From Anaerolineales bacterium (GTDB lineage: Bacteria; Chloroflexota; Anaerolineae; Anaerolineales; UBA4823), in NCBI GenBank assembly GCA_028687395.1, contig JAQUAE010000108.1, positions 1 to 6,530 of the forward strand: DNA of 6,530 nt. Reading direction: 5' to 3'. The translations under genes were made by a program, and so were the position numbers. Under the pieces are notes generated by a model that saw only the letters and a list, made by a program, of their open reading frames with translations, had not been told where the DNA came from and ran no database searches. Shown in pieces: positions 4,914 through 6,530 of the stretch (position 1 is its first letter; every line of letters begins with the position of its first letter).

Positions 4914-5624
4914 ATGAGCATGGCTTTCCGTTATCACCCCCGAATCTTCGAGCTCTTCCCCCAACTCTGCGCCGGAGTGATCCTGGCAGATGGCTTGGGC
5001 AATTGCCTCCCCTCTCCGCCCTTGCAGCAGGCTTTCCTGCTCGAACAGCAGGCTGCCTTGCAGCGCATCGGCGAGGCCCCTCTGAGCGAAATCCCCTCCC
5101 TGGCGGCCTGGCGAGCGGCGTTTCGCCAATTCGGCGTCGATCCCACTAAGCACCGCAGCGCCGCGGAGGCCCTCCTGCGCCGCCTGGTCAAGAAGGGGGA
5201 TGTGCCCAGCATCAACGCGCTGGTGGATATCTGCAACCTGGCCAGCATACGTTATGCCCTGCCGGTCGCTGCGTTCGATGCCCGCGGCGTGCATGGGGCA
5301 ATCACTGTCCACCTGGCCCGCGGCGACGAGCGCTACGTCGAGTTGGGTCAGCAGGAGCCGGAGTATCCCGAACCCGGCGAGGTGGTTTTCAGCGACGAGC
5401 AGGGGTTGGTCGTCGCCCGGCGCTGGTGCTGGCGGCAGAGCGATCATAGCGCCGCCCGGCCGGACACTCGCCAGGCGATCATCACCCTGGAGGCGCAGCA
5501 CGAGGGGGCGCGGGACGACGTCCAGGCAGCTCTCACCGATCTGTTGGAGCTGCTCCAGCGTTACCTGGGGGGAAAATCCACCTGGGGAATATTGGACGCC
5601 AGCCGGCTGGAAATCTCCGCCTGA
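4914..5624 (+). CDS. B3/4-domain protein (PheRS beta editing-domain-like, COG3382)
   Basis: The protein has 236 residues, the usual size of free-standing B3/4-domain proteins. After an N-terminal cap (about 1-60) the B3/4 domain runs from about 61 to 195. Landmarks are AWRAAFRQFGVDPTKHRSAA (65-84), ALLRRLVKKGDVPSINALVD (86-105), the NLASIRYALPVAAFD segment (108-122), then GEVVFSDEQGLVVARRWCWR (155-174) and RQAIITLEA (186-194). In the phenylalanyl-tRNA synthetase beta chain this fold edits tRNA-Phe mischarged with Tyr. Stand-alone versions are proposed to act on tRNA or aminoacyl groups, but their substrate is not settled, so editing here is inference. No signal peptide or membrane segment is seen, so it is cytoplasmic. 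It converges with the CpaE-like gene, with only 24 bases between the two stops and no terminator hairpin there. Confidence 0.85.
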   Translation: MSMAFRYHPRIFELFPQLCAGVILADGLGNCLPSPPLQQAFLLEQQAALQRIGEAPLSEIPSLAAWRAAFRQFGVDPTKHRSAAEALLRRLVKKGDVPSINALVDICNLASIRYALPVAAFDARGVHGAITVHLARGDERYVELGQQEPEYPEPGEVVFSDEQGLVVARRWCWRQSDHSAARPDTRQAIITLEAQHEGARDDVQAALTDLLELLQRYLGGKSTWGILDASRLEISA

Positions 5625-5648
5625 GGGGTGCGCGGCCGCCTGGCGACC

Positions 5649-6530
5649 TTATTTGGCGACGTACTGCGCCACGTGTTCCGCCAGCGCTCCAAATTGCTGC
5701 GCAATGACCCCATCGGATTGTACCAGGCTGATCGGTACAGAACGCTGCGCAGCGTGATAGGCCAGCTCGCTGGCCGGCGGAAAACCCAGCGTGATGGAGT
5801 ACCCCAACAGGCTTTCCAATTGGCTCACCGGGATGGTCATCTCCGCCCGCGTGTGATTGAGCGAAACCACGGTCATGGCCTTCGAACTGCCGAATCCTTT
5901 GTGGCGCAGGTCGTCCATCAGCATCCGCGTGCGCTTGATGGCGTTCAGTTGCGGTTCGGTGACCAGGAGCATCTCGTCGCACATGCTCGTGATCATCTCG
6001 TAGGCGAGGATGAAATTCGTCCCGATGTCCAGCACCACCAGCCCCGCAAGCAAGGCCAGTTGGTCAATGATCGCTTCGAATTGGGGTAATTCCATGGCCA
6101 GCTCGACGTCCTTGACGTCGTTGGAAGCCAGGAGCAGGCTGACGCCGTACGGCGTAGGGGTCAATTCCCCTGCCACGGCTGCGGGGGTAATCTCCGACTG
6201 CGCCAGGCGGAGCAGGTTCGTCAGGCCGTTGGTGGTGGGCAAATCCAGCTCTTGCGCCCAAGAGCCGTACCCGGGGCGCATTTCCGCAGCCAGCACCTTG
6301 ACGTTTTTTTTCTTGTGGTAGCTGATCGCCAGGTTCAAAGCCACCGTGGACACCCCCGACCCCCCCTTGGCAGCCATCACGCCGGTGATATACCCTTTCT
6401 CTGCCAGGGTGATTTTGCGGGCCTTCCTTTGCGCCAGGAGCGCTTTGATGTTGGCTTGCATTTCCACCGGGTGGACGGGCTTGGTCAGGTAGATGTCCAC
6501 CCCGGATTCATAACCGGCTAATTTATCCTC
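5649..6530 (-). CDS. receiver-domain + ParA/MinD-like ATPase, CpaE/TadZ type (N-terminus beyond window)
   Basis: The frame is open to the window edge, so the GTG at 6500 is not the start; 293 residues are visible. The first ~38 are the end of a response-regulator receiver domain: GYESG, then the conserved Lys in YLTKP (visible K17) and the last helix (EMQANIKALL). After a short basic linker comes a MinD/ParA-type ATPase. The P-loop is KGGSGVST (visible 55-62), where the lysine that normally precedes S/T is Val. The Walker B strand is VVLDIGTN (165-172), and the switch-like strands continue to LLVTEPQ and VVSLNHTRAE. Receiver-like domain plus degenerate ParA P-loop is the architecture of CpaE/TadZ, which positions Flp/Tad pilus assembly at the membrane or pole. 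The phospho-acceptor Asp of the receiver lies outside the window, so phosphorylation cannot be judged. No tad genes are in view, so the pilus link is inference from architecture. Confidence 0.82.
   Translation of the reverse strand, partial: EDKLAGYESGVDIYLTKPVHPVEMQANIKALLAQRKARKITLAEKGYITGVMAAKGGSGVSTVALNLAISYHKKKNVKVLAAEMRPGYGSWAQELDLPTTNGLTNLLRLAQSEITPAAVAGELTPTPYGVSLLLASNDVKDVELAMELPQFEAIIDQLALLAGLVVLDIGTNFILAYEMITSMCDEMLLVTEPQLNAIKRTRMLMDDLRHKGFGSSKAMTVVSLNHTRAEMTIPVSQLESLLGYSITLGFPPASELAYHAAQRSVPISLVQSDGVIAQQFGALAEHVAQYVAK

Overview
The window is a GC-rich bacterial chromosome segment with ordinary housekeeping genes on both sides of a more AT-rich insert. The gene set (a DRG/Obg-like GTPase with a TGS domain, an ArfB-type release factor, a YifB/ComM ATPase, a B3/4-domain protein and a receiver-MinD/CpaE-like ATPase) and several apparently leaderless starts suggest an environmental bacterium. 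Chloroflexota (Anaerolineae-like) is my best guess, but it rests on family recollection and no marker gene here proves it.

Layout. Positions 1-723 (+) hold the 3' part of a GTPase gene, cut by the window start. Positions 724-909 carry no intact gene, only a possible frameshifted remnant. Positions 910-1332 (-) encode the ribosome-rescue hydrolase ArfB, and 1420-2943 (-) encode YifB/ComM. Both minus-strand genes have a promoter-like -10 ending only 6-7 bases before the ATG, with no Shine-Dalgarno, which is the arrangement of leaderless mRNAs.

Positions 2944-3388 are a long, AT-richer intergenic region. It holds the yifB promoter, a compound hairpin at 3139-3175 and, at its right end, a candidate operator-promoter. 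That site drives a two-gene unit: an intact AbiEi-type antitoxin/regulator (3389-4189) overlapping by ATGA a 94-residue protein (4186-4470). The 94-residue protein looks like the two ends of an AbiEii nucleotidyltransferase toxin joined with the catalytic middle missing. This is the most interesting point of the window: a type IV toxin-antitoxin operon whose toxin appears gutted in frame while antitoxin, operator and translational coupling remain.

Positions 4551-4685 (-) encode a 44-residue lipoprotein with a good lipobox and a Shine-Dalgarno but almost no mature domain. It is divergent from a full-length B3/4-domain protein (4914-5624, +), which has a strong GGAGG. That gene converges with the C-terminal part of a receiver + ParA/MinD-type ATPase of the CpaE/TadZ kind (5649-6530, -), cut by the window end, whose P-loop lacks the usual catalytic lysine.

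The genes do not form one pathway. The two-gene abiE-like unit is the only clear operon. I found no tRNA, rRNA, CRISPR array, transposase or strong intrinsic terminator.
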